In this document: piece by piece, positions 53,255 to 63,764 of the stretch
Position numbering within the stretch: position 1 is the first letter of the stretch
Layout of the letters: every line of letters begins with the position of its first letter
DNA from: Corynebacterium aquilae DSM 44791
GTDB lineage: Bacteria; Actinomycetota; Actinomycetes; Mycobacteriales; Mycobacteriaceae
Direction of reading: 5' to 3'
DNA: 64,000 bases
Assembly: GCF_001941445.1 (NCBI RefSeq)
Contig: NZ_CP009245.1
Span: forward strand, 705,992 to 769,991
Notes under the pieces: generated by a model
Seen by the model: the letters and a program-made list of their open reading frames with translations, nothing else
Told to the model about the DNA's origin: nothing
Databases searched by the model: none
Translations under genes and position numbers: made by a program

Positions 53255-54040
53255 TTAGGGTTGGAGTGCTTCGCGGACGGCGTCGTGGAGGGTGCCGTTG
53301 GTGGCGAGGGCGTCGCCGCCGTGGGGGCCGCGTTCGCCGGCGAGGCTGGTGAAGGTGCCGCCGGCTTCTTCGACGAGAAGGGCTAGTGGGGCGAGGTCCC
53401 ACAGGGAGACTTCGGGTTCGGCGGCGATGTCGACGGCGCCTTCGGCAACGAGGCAGTAGGAGAAGAAGTCGCCGAAGCCACGTAAGCGCCAGGCGGATTC
53501 GGTCAGCGCGATGAAGCGGTCTTGGAGGAGCCGGTCGGCCCAGCCTTCGAGGGAGGAAAAGGAGATGGAGGCGTTGGCGATGTCGGCGACTTGGGAGACG
53601 TGCAGTTGTTTGGGCTGGCCGCCGAAGAGGATGCGGTAGGCGCCTTCGTTTTTGGAGGCGTACCAGCGGCGGCCGAGAGCGGGGGCGTCGATGACGCCGA
53701 CGATGGGTTCGCCGTTGTCGAGCAGCGCGATGAGGGTGGCCCAGACGGGGACGTTGCGGACGAAGTTTTTGGTGCCGTCGATGGGGTCGATGATCCATTG
53801 GCGGCCGGCGAAGCTGGCGGTGCCGCCGAATTCTTCGCCGAGGATTTCGTCGTGGGGGGCTTTTTCTGCCAGGATGGCGCGGATTTTTTCTTCGACGGCG
53901 AGGTCGGCGTCGCTGACGGGGGTGAGGTCGGGTTTGGAGTCGACGCGGAGGTTGCTGGCCTCGAAGCGGTCCATGGTGATGGCGGAGGCGGCGTCGGCGA
54001 GGCTGAGTGCGAGCGCGAGGTCTTCGTTGGTGGGGGTCAT
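53255..54040 (-). CDS. hisN: Histidinol-phosphate phosphatase (IMPase fold)
   Basis: ATG 54040 ([19 protein letters not shown]) is the normal HisN start. Metal-site motifs are LGEEFGG near residue 67, [12 protein letters not shown] near 82-93, and the C-terminal [17 protein letters not shown]. Length 261 is typical. Actinobacteria use this IMPase-type enzyme for dephosphorylation of histidinol phosphate. The position next to a second IMPase-like gene and prfB matches the corynebacterial hisN locus. Confidence 0.9.
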   Translation of the reverse strand: MTPTNEDLALALSLADAASAITMDRFEASNLRVDSKPDLTPVSDADLAVEEKIRAILAEKAPHDEILGEEFGGTASFAGRQWIIDPIDGTKNFVRNVPVWATLIALLDNGEPIVGVIDAPALGRRWYASKNEGAYRILFGGQPKQLHVSQVADIANASISFSSLEGWADRLLQDRFIALTESAWRLRGFGDFFSYCLVAEGAVDIAAEPEVSLWDLAPLALLVEEAGGTFTSLAGERGPHGGDALATNGTLHDAVREALQP

Positions 54041-54059
54041 GGCTAGTCCTGGTTGGGGT

Positions 54060-55007
54060 TTAGGGCAGGGCGGGGAGGTGGGGCAGGTCGGGGGCGCTGA
54101 GTCGGCGTTCCATGTCGTCGACGGCGCTTTGGGAGCCGGCCAGGCACCAGCTGATGCCGCCGGCGGTGATGGTGCGGGTGGTGCCGCCGGCACCTTCGAC
54201 GAGTGCGCGGCCGGGGATCCAGTCCCAGGATTTCACGGAGTGCTGGGCCCAGGCGCCGATGACACCGTCGGCGAGGCTGGCCAGGTCGACGCTGGCGCTG
54301 CCGAGCAGGCGGACGGTGGCGGCACCTGCGACCAGGTTGAGCCAGCCGGCGACGAAGGGCTTGCCGTTGGCAATCAGTGCCGGGTGCATGTAGGTGCCCA
54401 GGCAGACTTTCGATAGCGGTTGGTCGACGATGGGGGAGACTGGTTCGTCGTCGCGGGTGGTGGGTAGGTTGGGCCCGCCGATCCAGGTGTATCCCATGGC
54501 GGGGCGGTGTACCGCGCCCAGGATGATGGCGCTGGGGTTATCCGGGTGTCCTTCGACTAGGCCGAGGGCGCAGCAGAAGTAGTCGGATCCGGAGGCGAAG
54601 TTGTAGGTGCCGTCGACGGGGTCGATGATCCAGGTGCGCCCGGAGGTGCTTTCCTGGTGGGCGCCTTCTTCACCCATCACGCCGTCGTCGGGCCGCAGGG
54701 CGGCGAGGGCGCCGGAGATGAATTTTTCGGCGGCGATATCGGCGGTGGTGACCAGGTCGGTGGGGTTGGATTTCGTATCGATGTCGACGCCGTTGATGCG
54801 CAGTCGCCAGGCCAGGCGGGCGGCGTTGAAGACGAGGGCTTTCGCCAGGCGCACGTCGTCGTCGGCGTCGTGGGAGATGACGAAGGTTTTAATCAGTGCC
54901 GGCAGGAGTTGTTCGAGTTGGGCGATGGAGGAGGCCTGCTCGTTTGCGGATTCGTCCTGCGTTTTTGCTTCTGTTGTGGGGGTCTGTGAGCCGTGTGTCG
55001 AAGACAT
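54060..55007 (-). CDS. Inositol monophosphatase-family protein (315 aa)
   Basis: ATG 55007. An N-terminal extension of about 40 polar residues precedes the core. Metal-site motifs are MGEEGAHQ near 120, [15 protein letters not shown] near 134, and [17 protein letters not shown] near 265. It is upstream of hisN on the same strand (19-base gap). The substrate is unknown: inositol phosphate, or another sugar phosphate. prfB diverges from its start. Confidence 0.9.
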   Translation of the reverse strand: MSSTHGSQTPTTEAKTQDESANEQASSIAQLEQLLPALIKTFVISHDADDDVRLAKALVFNAARLAWRLRINGVDIDTKSNPTDLVTTADIAAEKFISGALAALRPDDGVMGEEGAHQESTSGRTWIIDPVDGTYNFASGSDYFCCALGLVEGHPDNPSAIILGAVHRPAMGYTWIGGPNLPTTRDDEPVSPIVDQPLSKVCLGTYMHPALIANGKPFVAGWLNLVAGAATVRLLGSASVDLASLADGVIGAWAQHSVKSWDWIPGRALVEGAGGTTRTITAGGISWCLAGSQSAVDDMERRLSAPDLPHLPALP

Positions 55008-55048
55008 GACTCTTATTGTGCCTTAAAAGGGCGGTAGGCTAGTTGCTT

Positions 55049-56167
55049 GTGCAACCCGAAGTGACAGCTGATCTGGAATCCCTCAACACCACTCTAACGA
55101 CGATTGAGAAGGTGTTGAACCTCGACGAGCTCGACGAACGTGTTCGTGAGCTGGAGGCGAAAGCCTCCGACCCCGCGCTGTGGGACGATCCCGATTATGC
55201 CCAGCAGGTGACCTCCAAGCTGTCGCATACCCAGGCGGAGTTGAAAAAGCTGCGCGGTTTGCGGCAGCGGCTGGAGGATCTGCCGGTGATGTATGAGCTG
55301 GCGGAGGAGGATCCCGACACGGCGGCGGAGACGATTGCGCTGGCCGATGAGGATCGGGCGAGCCTGCGCGAGGACATCGAGTCGCTGGAGGTCAAGACGA
55401 TGCTGTCGGGCGAGTATGACGCCCGCGAGGCGGTGTTGACGATTCGTTCCGGTGCCGGCGGCGTGGAGGCGGCCGACTGGGCGGAGATGCTGATGCGCAT
55501 GTATGTGCGCTGGGCGGAGAAAAACAACTACAGCGTCGATATTTATGACATTTCCTATGCGGAGGAAGCCGGCATTAAGTCGGCGACGTTCGTGGTGCAT
55601 GGGGAGTTCATGTACGGCACCCTGTCGGTGGAGCAGGGCGCGCACCGCCTGGTGCGCATCAGCCCCTTCGATAATCAGGCCCGCCGCCAGACCTCTTTCG
55701 CGGAGGTGGAGGTGTTGCCCGTGGTGGAGCAAACTGACCACATCGATATCCCCGATTCCGAGGTCCGTGTCGATGTGTACCGTTCCTCGGGCCCGGGCGG
55801 CCAGTCGGTCAACACCACCGACTCCGCGGTGCGCCTGACCCACATTCCCACCGGCATCGTGGTGACCTGTCAGAACGAAAAGTCGCAGATTCAGAACAAG
55901 GCTTCGGCGATGCGGGTGCTGCAGGCCAAGCTGCTGGAGCGCAAACGCCAGGAGGAGCGCGCGGAGCTCGACGCGTTGGGTGCCGGCGGTAATGCGTCCT
56001 GGGGTAATCAGATGCGCAACTATGTGCTGCACCCGTATCAGATGGTCAAGGACCTGCGCACCGGCTATGAGGTCAATGATCCGGATCGGGTGCTGGGTGG
56101 CGATATCGACGCCTTTTTGGAGGCGGGTATTCGTTGGCGGATGTCTGAGGCCAACGGGGCCTCATAG
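55049..56167 (+). CDS. prfB: Peptide chain release factor 2
   Basis: GTG 55049 ([21 protein letters not shown]) is chosen over TTG 55043 by similarity to actinobacterial RF2. The stop-codon recognition motif SPF is in RISPFDNQ and the catalytic GGQ in [14 protein letters not shown]. Length 372 is normal. No in-frame TGA frameshift site is seen near codon 25, so the classical autoregulatory frameshift is absent, as often in actinobacteria. It terminates translation at UAA and UGA. Confidence 0.96.
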   Translation: MQPEVTADLESLNTTLTTIEKVLNLDELDERVRELEAKASDPALWDDPDYAQQVTSKLSHTQAELKKLRGLRQRLEDLPVMYELAEEDPDTAAETIALADEDRASLREDIESLEVKTMLSGEYDAREAVLTIRSGAGGVEAADWAEMLMRMYVRWAEKNNYSVDIYDISYAEEAGIKSATFVVHGEFMYGTLSVEQGAHRLVRISPFDNQARRQTSFAEVEVLPVVEQTDHIDIPDSEVRVDVYRSSGPGGQSVNTTDSAVRLTHIPTGIVVTCQNEKSQIQNKASAMRVLQAKLLERKRQEERAELDALGAGGNASWGNQMRNYVLHPYQMVKDLRTGYEVNDPDRVLGGDIDAFLEAGIRWRMSEANGAS

Positions 56168-56199
56168 GCCTGAACGCTGCGGCGGCCAAGCCTCTCAAG

Positions 56200-56300
56200 C
56201 GCACGCCGCAGGATTGCAGGGTTGCAAGTGTCGCAGTGTTGCAGGGTTACAGCGCCGCAGTGCTGCAGTGCTGCAGGGTCGCCGTGCCGCGGTGGGTTGG
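56200..56300 (+). repeat. Short GCAGTG/GCAGGG tandem-like repeats
   Basis: Between prfB and ftsE, imperfect units such as GCAGGGTTGCA, GCAGTGTTGCAGG and GCAGTGCTGCAG recur over about 80 bases. No gene is supported in them. It may be slippage-prone spacer. Confidence 0.5.
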
Positions 56301-56423
56301 GTGCCCGCCGCGGTTTTTTATTCTCTGTGTGCCGGTCGGCCGGGGGAGGGGACAGGCTGCGGGGGTGGCGCAAAATGGTGAAGAAGTGGTCTATAGGTGC
56401 AAATGTGAACTAAAGTGGCGCGT

Positions 56424-57113
56424 GTGATCACCTTCGACCAGGTAACCAAGCTGTACAAGACCTCGACGCGGCCCGCGCTCGACAACATCAGCGTCACCAT
56501 CGACAAAGGAGAATTCGTCTTCCTCATCGGGCCCTCCGGCTCCGGAAAATCGACGTTTCTCGAACTGATGCTGCGCGAACAAAACGTCACCAGCGGCGAC
56601 ATCCACGTCGGTGACTTCCACGTCAACAAACTCCGCGGCCGCAACATCAACAAACTGCGCCAACACGTCGGCTACGTCTTCCAAGACTTCCGCCTACTGC
56701 ACAACAAAAACGTCTACGACAACGTGGCCTTCGCCCTCGAAGTCATCGGGAAAAACAAAAACACCATCAAAAAACTGGTGCCCGACACCCTAGAGATGGT
56801 CGGACTGGCCGCCAAAGCCGACCGCATGCCCGCCGAACTATCCGGCGGTGAACAGCAACGCGTCGCCATTGCACGCGCCACCGTCAACAAGCCGCTGGTG
56901 CTGCTCGCCGACGAACCCACCGGCAACCTCGACCCGGACACCTCCACCGAAATCATGGTGCTGCTCAACCGCATCAACCGGCTCGGCACCACCGTCGTCA
57001 TGAGCACCCACAACGCCACCGCCGTCGACGCCATGCGCCGCCGAGTCATCGAACTCGACCTCGGCCGCATGGTCCGCGACGAAGCCCACGGCGTCTACGG
57101 CATCGGGCGCTAA
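56424..57113 (+). CDS. ftsE: Cell-division ABC ATPase FtsE
   Basis: GTG 56424 ([14 protein letters not shown]) is the standard FtsE start; a GTG at 56415 adds three residues and cannot be excluded. Walker [10 protein letters not shown] is near residue 36, signature [14 protein letters not shown], Walker [13 protein letters not shown], and switch His in MSTHNATAV. FtsE-FtsX transmits a signal across the membrane to activate peptidoglycan hydrolases at division. Followed by ftsX after about 80 bases. Confidence 0.96.
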   Translation: MITFDQVTKLYKTSTRPALDNISVTIDKGEFVFLIGPSGSGKSTFLELMLREQNVTSGDIHVGDFHVNKLRGRNINKLRQHVGYVFQDFRLLHNKNVYDNVAFALEVIGKNKNTIKKLVPDTLEMVGLAAKADRMPAELSGGEQQRVAIARATVNKPLVLLADEPTGNLDPDTSTEIMVLLNRINRLGTTVVMSTHNATAVDAMRRRVIELDLGRMVRDEAHGVYGIGR

Positions 57114-57194
57114 ACCCCACCCACAACAGCACACCGATACCTCCCACAGACGACGCACCCGCGACGTGCACACGAAAGGGGTTTGACACCCACC

Positions 57195-58097
57195 ATGCGA
57201 CTCGGATTCGTTTTTCGCGAGGCCTTCGCCGGCCTCTACCGCAACCTCACCATGACCATCGCCCTGGTCATCACCACCGCCATCTCCCTGGCGCTATTGG
57301 CCACCGGATTCCTGGTCACCGGCATGACCGAACGCACCAAAGAGATCTACCTCGACCGCGTCGAAGTCATGGTCCAATTCGACGACGCCACCAGCGCCAA
57401 AGACAAAGACTGCTCCACCCCCCAATGCCGCGAAGTCCGCGACATCCTCGAAGAATCCGACGGCGTCGAATCCGTCACCTTCCGCTCCCGCGAACAGTCC
57501 TACCAGCGCTTCAAAGAAGTCTTCGAAAACACCGACCCCGTCCTCGTCGCCCAAACCAGCCCCGACGCGCTGCCCGCAGCACTCCACGTCCGCCTCGTCG
57601 ACCCCCTCGACCCCAAACCCCTAGACAAAGTCCGCGACCTGCCCCAAGTCAGCGACGTCATCGACCAAGTCGATGACCTGCGCGCCGCCACCGACAACCT
57701 CGACGCCGTCCGCAACGCCACCTTCCTCGTCGCCGCCATCCAATCCATCGCCGCCGTCTTCCTGATCGCCAACATGGTCCAAATCGCCGCCTTCAGCAGA
57801 CGAGAAGAAATGCAAGTCATGCGCATGGTCGGCGCCTCCCGCTGGTTCACCCAAGCCCCCTTCATCCTCGAAGCCGTCGCCGCCACCATCATCGGCGCCA
57901 CCATCGCCGTCGCAGGACTCCTCCTGGGCAAACAATTCGTCCTCGACCAAGCGCTCCGCGGACTCTACGACGCCCGACTCATCGCCCCCATCACCACCAA
58001 CGACATCTGGGTCGTCGCCCCCATCATCGCCGGCGTCGGCATCATCTTCGCCGCACTCACAGCCCAAATCACCCTCCGGCTCTACGTCCGCAAATAA
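57195..58097 (+). CDS. ftsX: Cell-division membrane protein FtsX
   Basis: ATG 57195 with AAAGGGG upstream; a TTG at 57183 is less likely. The first membrane helix (LTMTIALVITTAISLALLATGFLV) is followed by an extracytoplasmic domain of about 130 residues. Three further helices lie near the C terminus (SIAAVFLIANMVQIAAF onward). EEMQVMRMVGASRWF is the conserved cytosolic loop of FtsX. A strong terminator at 58119 follows. Confidence 0.96.
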   Translation: MRLGFVFREAFAGLYRNLTMTIALVITTAISLALLATGFLVTGMTERTKEIYLDRVEVMVQFDDATSAKDKDCSTPQCREVRDILEESDGVESVTFRSREQSYQRFKEVFENTDPVLVAQTSPDALPAALHVRLVDPLDPKPLDKVRDLPQVSDVIDQVDDLRAATDNLDAVRNATFLVAAIQSIAAVFLIANMVQIAAFSRREEMQVMRMVGASRWFTQAPFILEAVAATIIGATIAVAGLLLGKQFVLDQALRGLYDARLIAPITTNDIWVVAPIIAGVGIIFAALTAQITLRLYVRK

Positions 58098-58118
58098 CCC
58101 TAAACACCCACCAAAAAA

Positions 58119-58162
58119 CAACGCACTCCGCGCAGCCCCCAAAAGCCGCGCGGAGTGCGTTG
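58119..58162. terminator. Terminator between ftsX and the converging 864-aa gene
   Basis: A perfect 14-bp stem (58119-58132 with 58149-58162) is followed by a short TTT on the plus strand and preceded by an A-rich tract, so it may work in both directions. Confidence 0.88.
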
Positions 58163-58184
58163 TTTATACCCCCCAAACCCTTTT

Positions 58185-60779
58185 TTAAACCCCCAAGATC
58201 TCCCGCAACTGCCGCGCCAACTTCCGGCCCTGCGAAGAACCCTTCTGCGCCGCAAACTCCCACACCACCCCCAACTCAGCCACACTCGCATCCACCGCAG
58301 CACGCGCCCCCGCATCCTGACGCGCCGCCACCACCGACGGCGCCAACTCCACCAACGCCCGCAACAACGGCGTCGCCTGCGACACCCGCAGAGCATCCGA
58401 CACATAAAACCCCGTCAACCGCACCAACACCGGCCACGAAAACGCCAACATCTCCGCATCAAAACACACATCCACCAACAACGACGTCAACTTATTGATC
58501 CCACACACCCGATCACCAGCCTGATACGGATCCCGCGCCAACATCATCGGATCAAACACCACCGGATCCACCAGGCCCCGCCGCCACGCCTCAACCAACA
58601 CCCGCACCGGATGCTCCGGATTCGCCTGCACCGTCTTCGACAACAACCACCCCACCATCCACGGCGTCCACACCAAACCGCCACCCAAACCCCACAACAC
58701 ATCCCGAAACGGCACAGTCTGCAACCCCATCGCCCCCGGCAGATGATGATCCTTCGCCACCAACCGCGCCAAAGACAACTCCGCCCGCCCCGCAAAACGG
58801 CCCCGCACCGGCGGCCGCTTAGCCACCAACTCAAGCTTTAGCGCCCGCAACTCCTCCACAGCAGCCCACACCCGATCCGCACACCACGCCAAAGGACCCC
58901 GACACAACTGCTCCAACCGCGCCAACTGAGCATCAGACACATCCGGGCCATCCACCAACCACACATCCCAACACTCAATCGCCTCCAGCACATCCCACCA
59001 CACCATAGGGCCCTGCCAACGCTCCACCCGCGCCAAAAACTCATCCACCCCCATCACATAATCCGCACACTCAACCACCCCCAACAAACAACCCACCCCC
59101 GCCTCCAACAACTCCACCGCACCCTGCTGATCCTCACCATCCCACCAGCCCCCCAAACAGGTGGTATCAGCCCAAAACAACACACACCCCACCACCGCAG
59201 CCACCTGCTCCGCCGGCTGCACCGCCTTTTCCATCGCATACTCCAACATTGAACCCGGCCGCGCCACCCCAGCAGCCTGCAACTCCTCAAAAACCACCGC
59301 CACACCGGCCGGCCCATGAAACAGCATCAGCGACAACAACCGCACCGGATCCACCCGCTGATCCACATCCCACCACGCCTGCCCCGACAAATCCTTCGCC
59401 GCCCGCGCAAACAACCGGGCACACCGCCGCAACTCATCCAACGGCGCCTCCAAATCCACCGGCAACAACCTCACCGGCTCCCCACACAACTCAGGCACCC
59501 GCCACACCGCCAACGGCGCAACCTCATCAGCCTCCACCGGCTCAACAACCCCCCACAACGACGCCAACTCCGCCCGCTGCTGCACAAACGCCCGCTGCGC
59601 ATCCAACTGGCCCAAAAACTCCACCACCGACCGCGCCAACTCCACATCCCCCGGCACCGGCCGCTGACAAAGCAGCCGATACACCAACAACGACTGCTTC
59701 TTCGTCGCCACCGTCGAACACGCCACCACCGACTCCAACAAACGCGCATCCGCCACCGACGCATCCTCCCCCTCATGCACCCCCAGCAAACCAGCAGCAA
59801 TAATCTCCTGCACCACACCCCGATCACCACGCTGCGCCACCTGCGCAAACACCGGGAAATCCTCCGCAATACGCTGCGGCGTCAAACCAGCGGCCACCCA
59901 CGTCACCAACCAGTCCTTGCGCTCAAGCCCCGTGCGCACATTCAACAACCCCTGGAACAACACCTCCCGCAACCACGCACGCTGCTCGGCAGAGGAAAAC
60001 AACTGCTCCAAACTCGGCAACACCTCCACCAACACCGCCGAGCGCTCCGGCAACGACGCCACATACTCCACAAACCGCGGCAACCACCGCACATGCAAAG
60101 GCGGCATCCACGCCCGCCCCTCCACACGTGCCCGCTCCAACACCTCCACCGGCGCCACCGCCCACTGCTCAAAAAACTCCGCCCCCACAGCGCTCAACCC
60201 ACCATCTTCACGCATCCACCACAAACCACCCTCACCATCCGAATCCCCCGCACGCGTCCGATCAACCCACACCACCTCACCCGAATCAACATCCACCCGC
60301 GGCCCCACCAACACATCAAAAAACCTCCCCAAAAACCACTCCGGAAACACCGGATCCAACCCACTAGCCTCCGCAAACAACAACGGCGCCGGATCCGCCC
60401 CATCCATCATCAAAAATGCATCAACATACTCGCGCCCCGCCGCCACAATATGCCGATGAAAACGCACCACCACATCCGGCGGAAGCGCCGCAGAAACCCG
60501 CACCACCGCCGCGGCACCACAATCCGCCACCATCATCAACGCCCACGCATTACACGCAGTCTCCAACGGCAACTCCACCGACTCAAACCCCCGCTCCCCC
60601 CACAACGGACGCAGCTCTTCCGGAGTCGACCGCCCAAACCCAAAAAACGCCTCATACAACTCATCCCGCACCCCATCAGGCAACTCCATCGGAACCTCCC
60701 CCACAGCAAAACCATGCCCCACCACAGCATCCACAAACGCAGGACGAAACGACACACAAACACTCTTCTGCGAATCCAT
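58185..60779 (-). CDS. Large helical protein of unknown function, divergent from a SWIM protein (864 aa)
   Basis: ATG 60779 (MDSQKSVCVSFRPAFVDAV) is used; the upstream extension covers the divergent promoter. It is mostly helical and Leu/Val/Trp-rich with repeated segments such as LPRFVEYVASLPERSAVLVEV, suggesting HEAT-like repeats. The C-terminal third has RPPVRGRFAGRAELSLARLVAKD. It loosely recalls DUF6493-type proteins that accompany SWIM genes in actinobacteria, but I am not sure. No catalytic motif is seen. The whole gene is very C/G-biased. Confidence 0.75.
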   Translation of the reverse strand: MDSQKSVCVSFRPAFVDAVVGHGFAVGEVPMELPDGVRDELYEAFFGFGRSTPEELRPLWGERGFESVELPLETACNAWALMMVADCGAAAVVRVSAALPPDVVVRFHRHIVAAGREYVDAFLMMDGADPAPLLFAEASGLDPVFPEWFLGRFFDVLVGPRVDVDSGEVVWVDRTRAGDSDGEGGLWWMREDGGLSAVGAEFFEQWAVAPVEVLERARVEGRAWMPPLHVRWLPRFVEYVASLPERSAVLVEVLPSLEQLFSSAEQRAWLREVLFQGLLNVRTGLERKDWLVTWVAAGLTPQRIAEDFPVFAQVAQRGDRGVVQEIIAAGLLGVHEGEDASVADARLLESVVACSTVATKKQSLLVYRLLCQRPVPGDVELARSVVEFLGQLDAQRAFVQQRAELASLWGVVEPVEADEVAPLAVWRVPELCGEPVRLLPVDLEAPLDELRRCARLFARAAKDLSGQAWWDVDQRVDPVRLLSLMLFHGPAGVAVVFEELQAAGVARPGSMLEYAMEKAVQPAEQVAAVVGCVLFWADTTCLGGWWDGEDQQGAVELLEAGVGCLLGVVECADYVMGVDEFLARVERWQGPMVWWDVLEAIECWDVWLVDGPDVSDAQLARLEQLCRGPLAWCADRVWAAVEELRALKLELVAKRPPVRGRFAGRAELSLARLVAKDHHLPGAMGLQTVPFRDVLWGLGGGLVWTPWMVGWLLSKTVQANPEHPVRVLVEAWRRGLVDPVVFDPMMLARDPYQAGDRVCGINKLTSLLVDVCFDAEMLAFSWPVLVRLTGFYVSDALRVSQATPLLRALVELAPSVVAARQDAGARAAVDASVAELGVVWEFAAQKGSSQGRKLARQLREILGV

Positions 60780-60841
60780 ACCAGGAAAATAGCAAGAAAA
60801 ACCCCAGCGAAAAGCATTTTCACGACTAAAATTCCAAACCC

Positions 60842-62089
60842 ATGGACAACCGCGCATTCACCCAAACCACCACCCTCACCAACACCAACCTCCACCTCGC
60901 CCTCGCACCCGCACTCACCCCACACGGCACCGAAAACACCCCCACCTTCTTCGACGGAACCCTCCACCAACCCCGCCCCTTCATCGAATCCCTCCGCCTC
61001 CTCGGCGAACTACCCAAACGCACCTACACCCCACACCAACGCACCCAACTCGCCGACCCCATCCTCTCCGCCCACGGCGACTGCCTCGCCATGGAAGCAT
61101 TCTCCGCCTGCAACAGCGTCTACGCCCGCATCGTCTACACCGCCGACGCCTTCGACAACGGCACCATCACCCACGGCACCACCAACGTCGACATCACCCC
61201 ACTACTCGACAGCACCCTGCGCACCATCACCCCCAACGACACCGTCGGAATCCGCATCGGCACCACAGGCCTAGACCTCACCACCAAAACCACCCACCAC
61301 ACAGAACGCCCCGTCAAACTCCCCGAACGCTGGATCCGCGGACTCGCCAACGCCTCCGCACTCAGCCGCACCCTCACCCACCGCTGCACCCTCGACGCCG
61401 GCGCCACCCGCCGCCTCCTCACCACCGCCCTCAACGGCAACGGCTACCTCCACTACTCCCGCAAACAACCCCGCCTCTCACCACACCCACTACCCGGCTC
61501 CACCCACATCCACACCCTCGCCCGCATCGAACTACTACGCAAACTCGCCCCCTACGCCACCGGACTCAACATCTACGGCCCCACCGACCCCAACCCCCAC
61601 AGCCCCACCGCCGTCACCCTCACCATGAACAACGCCACCGCCACCTTCGTCCTCACCCCACACCCCGCCCGCGGATTCTCCGGCGAAGGCGCCCTACTCA
61701 CCGAAATCAACCAACAACACCTCCTCGACACCGCCCCCACCACCTACCACTTCTCCTCCCACATCACCCCCAACCCACCCGCCACCACCACCGAACTCGA
61801 AACCCTCGGCATCATCGGCTGGGACCTCAACACCCACCACTTCTTCCACCGCCAACTACCCCCCAACCACTACCGCAACCACCGCCTCGAACAATCCCAC
61901 ACCCTCACCGTCGACTGGATAGACACCCCACCCACAGGACCCCACGTCGCACGCATCAAAAACTACCGCGTCGAAATCAACCCCGACTACTGCACCTGCG
62001 AATGGTTCCGCCGCTACGAAACCACCCGCGGCCCCTGCAAACACCTCCTCGCCGCCCACCGCGACCACGCCCAACGCCACACCCCCTAA
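60842..62089 (+). CDS. SWIM zinc-finger protein (415 aa)
   Basis: The C-terminal SWIM motif is CTCEWFRRYETTRGPCKH (CxC...CxH) near residues 382-402, a zinc module that binds DNA or proteins. The N-terminal 380 residues have no recognised domain. In other bacteria SWIM proteins sit beside large helical or MoxR/VWA proteins in a poorly understood system. It diverges from the 864-residue gene by 62 bases, so the two are probably co-regulated. ATG 60842. Confidence 0.85.
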   Translation: MDNRAFTQTTTLTNTNLHLALAPALTPHGTENTPTFFDGTLHQPRPFIESLRLLGELPKRTYTPHQRTQLADPILSAHGDCLAMEAFSACNSVYARIVYTADAFDNGTITHGTTNVDITPLLDSTLRTITPNDTVGIRIGTTGLDLTTKTTHHTERPVKLPERWIRGLANASALSRTLTHRCTLDAGATRRLLTTALNGNGYLHYSRKQPRLSPHPLPGSTHIHTLARIELLRKLAPYATGLNIYGPTDPNPHSPTAVTLTMNNATATFVLTPHPARGFSGEGALLTEINQQHLLDTAPTTYHFSSHITPNPPATTTELETLGIIGWDLNTHHFFHRQLPPNHYRNHRLEQSHTLTVDWIDTPPTGPHVARIKNYRVEINPDYCTCEWFRRYETTRGPCKHLLAAHRDHAQRHTP

Positions 62090-62096
62090 ACACCAA

Positions 62097-62131
62097 AACC
62101 CCGGCGCACCAGCAGGTGGCGCGCCGGGGTT
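62097..62131. terminator. Terminator between converging genes
   Basis: AACCCCGGCGC pairs with GCGCCGGGGTT (ends 62097 and 62131). It lies just after the SWIM gene and before the end of the DUF1846 gene. Confidence 0.85.
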
Positions 62132-62151
62132 AGGCGGGGGAGAAGACCTCG

Positions 62152-63648
62152 TTAACGCTTACGGTAGAGACCGCTGCGCTGGTACACCGGGTCGGAGGTC
62201 ACCAAAACACCCAGGTTGCGGAAGATGCCCTCGTCGACCGAACCCAAAATGGTGGTGGTGTGCACGTTGCAGCCGCGCAGATTCTTCAGCTGATCCATCG
62301 CCTTGCGGGCGTTGGCGTCGCCGGCTGCCGACATCGACAAAGCAATCAGCACCTCATCGGTGTGCAGGCGCGGATTTTTCGACCCCAGGTGCTCCAGCTT
62401 GAGTTCCGTAATCGGCTGAATCGACTCCTTGCTCAACAAATCCACCGACTTGTCGATGCCCGCAAGGTGCTTCAATGCGTTCAGCAACATCGCGGCCGAG
62501 CAGCCCAATAGGGGAGAAGTCTTACCGGTGACAATGGTGCCGTCAGCCAGCTCGATCGCAGAACCCGGATGCTCCGTTGCGGCAGCCACATCGCGTGCGG
62601 GCTGCACCACCGTGCGATCGGAGGCGCTGATCCCGGCCTTTGCCATTACCATCGCAACCCGCTCACTCAACGTCGAGTCGAGCTCCAAGGTGCGCTCCTC
62701 AACCAAGGCTTTGAAGTAGCGGCGAATGATCTCCTGCTTAGCGGCCTCACGGCACACCGCATCATCCTCGATGCAGTGGCCAGCCATATTCACGCCCATG
62801 TCAGTGGGGGACTGGTAGGGGGAAGACCCGGAGATTTCCTCCAACAGCACCTTCAGCAGCGGGAAGGTCTCAACGTCACGGTTGTAGCTGGTGACCTTCT
62901 CGTCGTAGGCGGCCAGGTGGAAAGGATCGATCAGGTTGATGTCATCCAGATCCACCGTCGCAGCCTCGTAGGCCAGGTTCACCGGGTGCTCGAGCGGCAG
63001 ATTCCAAATCGGGAAGGTCTCAAACTTGGCGTAACCGACCGGGATGCCCCGCTTGTGATCGTGGTACACCTGCGATAAGCAGGTAGCCATCTTGCCGGAA
63101 CCCGGGCCGGGCGCAGTCACCACAATCAAATCCCGAGACGTCTCAACATAGTCGTTGATACCGAAGCCCTCATCGCTGACAATCCGGCGAGTATCCGAAG
63201 GATAACCATCGATAATGCGGTGCTTGGCGACCTTCAACCCCAGACGCTCTAGGCGCTCTTTGAAAGCGATCGCAATGGTGTTGGAATCCTCCAACTGGGT
63301 CATCACGATGTGCTCCACCAAGAAGCCCCGCTCACGGAAAACATCCACCAGGCGCAGAACATCCTCCTCGTAGGGGATGCCCAAATCGGCGCGCACCTTG
63401 TGGCGCTCCAAATCCTTGGCGTTGATGCAGATGATGATTTCCAGCTGATCCTTCAGCTTGTCCAGCATCGCGATCTTGTTGTCCGGGGTGAATCCCGGCA
63501 GCACCCGGGAGGCGTGCATATCGTCGAAGAGCTTGCCGCCCATCTCCAAGTAGAGCTTGCCACCAAGCTCCTCGCGGCGCGCCAGAATATGACGCGACTG
63601 CATGTCGATGTACTTTTCGCGGTTAAAACCGATGTTGCGTGAAGCCAT
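62152..63648 (-). CDS. DUF1846-family protein (498 aa)
   Basis: ATG 63648 ([20 protein letters not shown]) matches the usual DUF1846 start. Conserved segments are [37 protein letters not shown] (a P-loop-like Gly-rich stretch), [14 protein letters not shown] and [15 protein letters not shown]. Length fits the family. The function is uncertain; a nucleotide-binding role is suggested by the GPGSGK loop. It lies between the SWIM pair and smpB. Confidence 0.9.
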   Translation of the reverse strand: MASRNIGFNREKYIDMQSRHILARREELGGKLYLEMGGKLFDDMHASRVLPGFTPDNKIAMLDKLKDQLEIIICINAKDLERHKVRADLGIPYEEDVLRLVDVFRERGFLVEHIVMTQLEDSNTIAIAFKERLERLGLKVAKHRIIDGYPSDTRRIVSDEGFGINDYVETSRDLIVVTAPGPGSGKMATCLSQVYHDHKRGIPVGYAKFETFPIWNLPLEHPVNLAYEAATVDLDDINLIDPFHLAAYDEKVTSYNRDVETFPLLKVLLEEISGSSPYQSPTDMGVNMAGHCIEDDAVCREAAKQEIIRRYFKALVEERTLELDSTLSERVAMVMAKAGISASDRTVVQPARDVAAATEHPGSAIELADGTIVTGKTSPLLGCSAAMLLNALKHLAGIDKSVDLLSKESIQPITELKLEHLGSKNPRLHTDEVLIALSMSAAGDANARKAMDQLKNLRGCNVHTTTILGSVDEGIFRNLGVLVTSDPVYQRSGLYRKR

Positions 63649-63764
63649 GGTGCACCATTCTAGTGCAGCGCACTCCCACAAACCGACCGCGCGAACTTTA
63701 GCCGCACACCCTGCGGGCGAAACTTAGCCCCCAAGCCAAAAGGTGCGGTAACATCACCCACGCT

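Noticed and set aside
55049..56167. Programmed frameshift in prfB
   Set aside because: No early in-frame TGA or slippery site is seen; the gene reads through in one frame.
59316..61274. Plus-strand open frame of 652 codons across the divergent 864-aa/SWIM gene region
   Set aside because: It spans the divergent promoter and out-of-frame parts of both genes; its composition (Arg/His/Pro runs) is that of a GC artefact.
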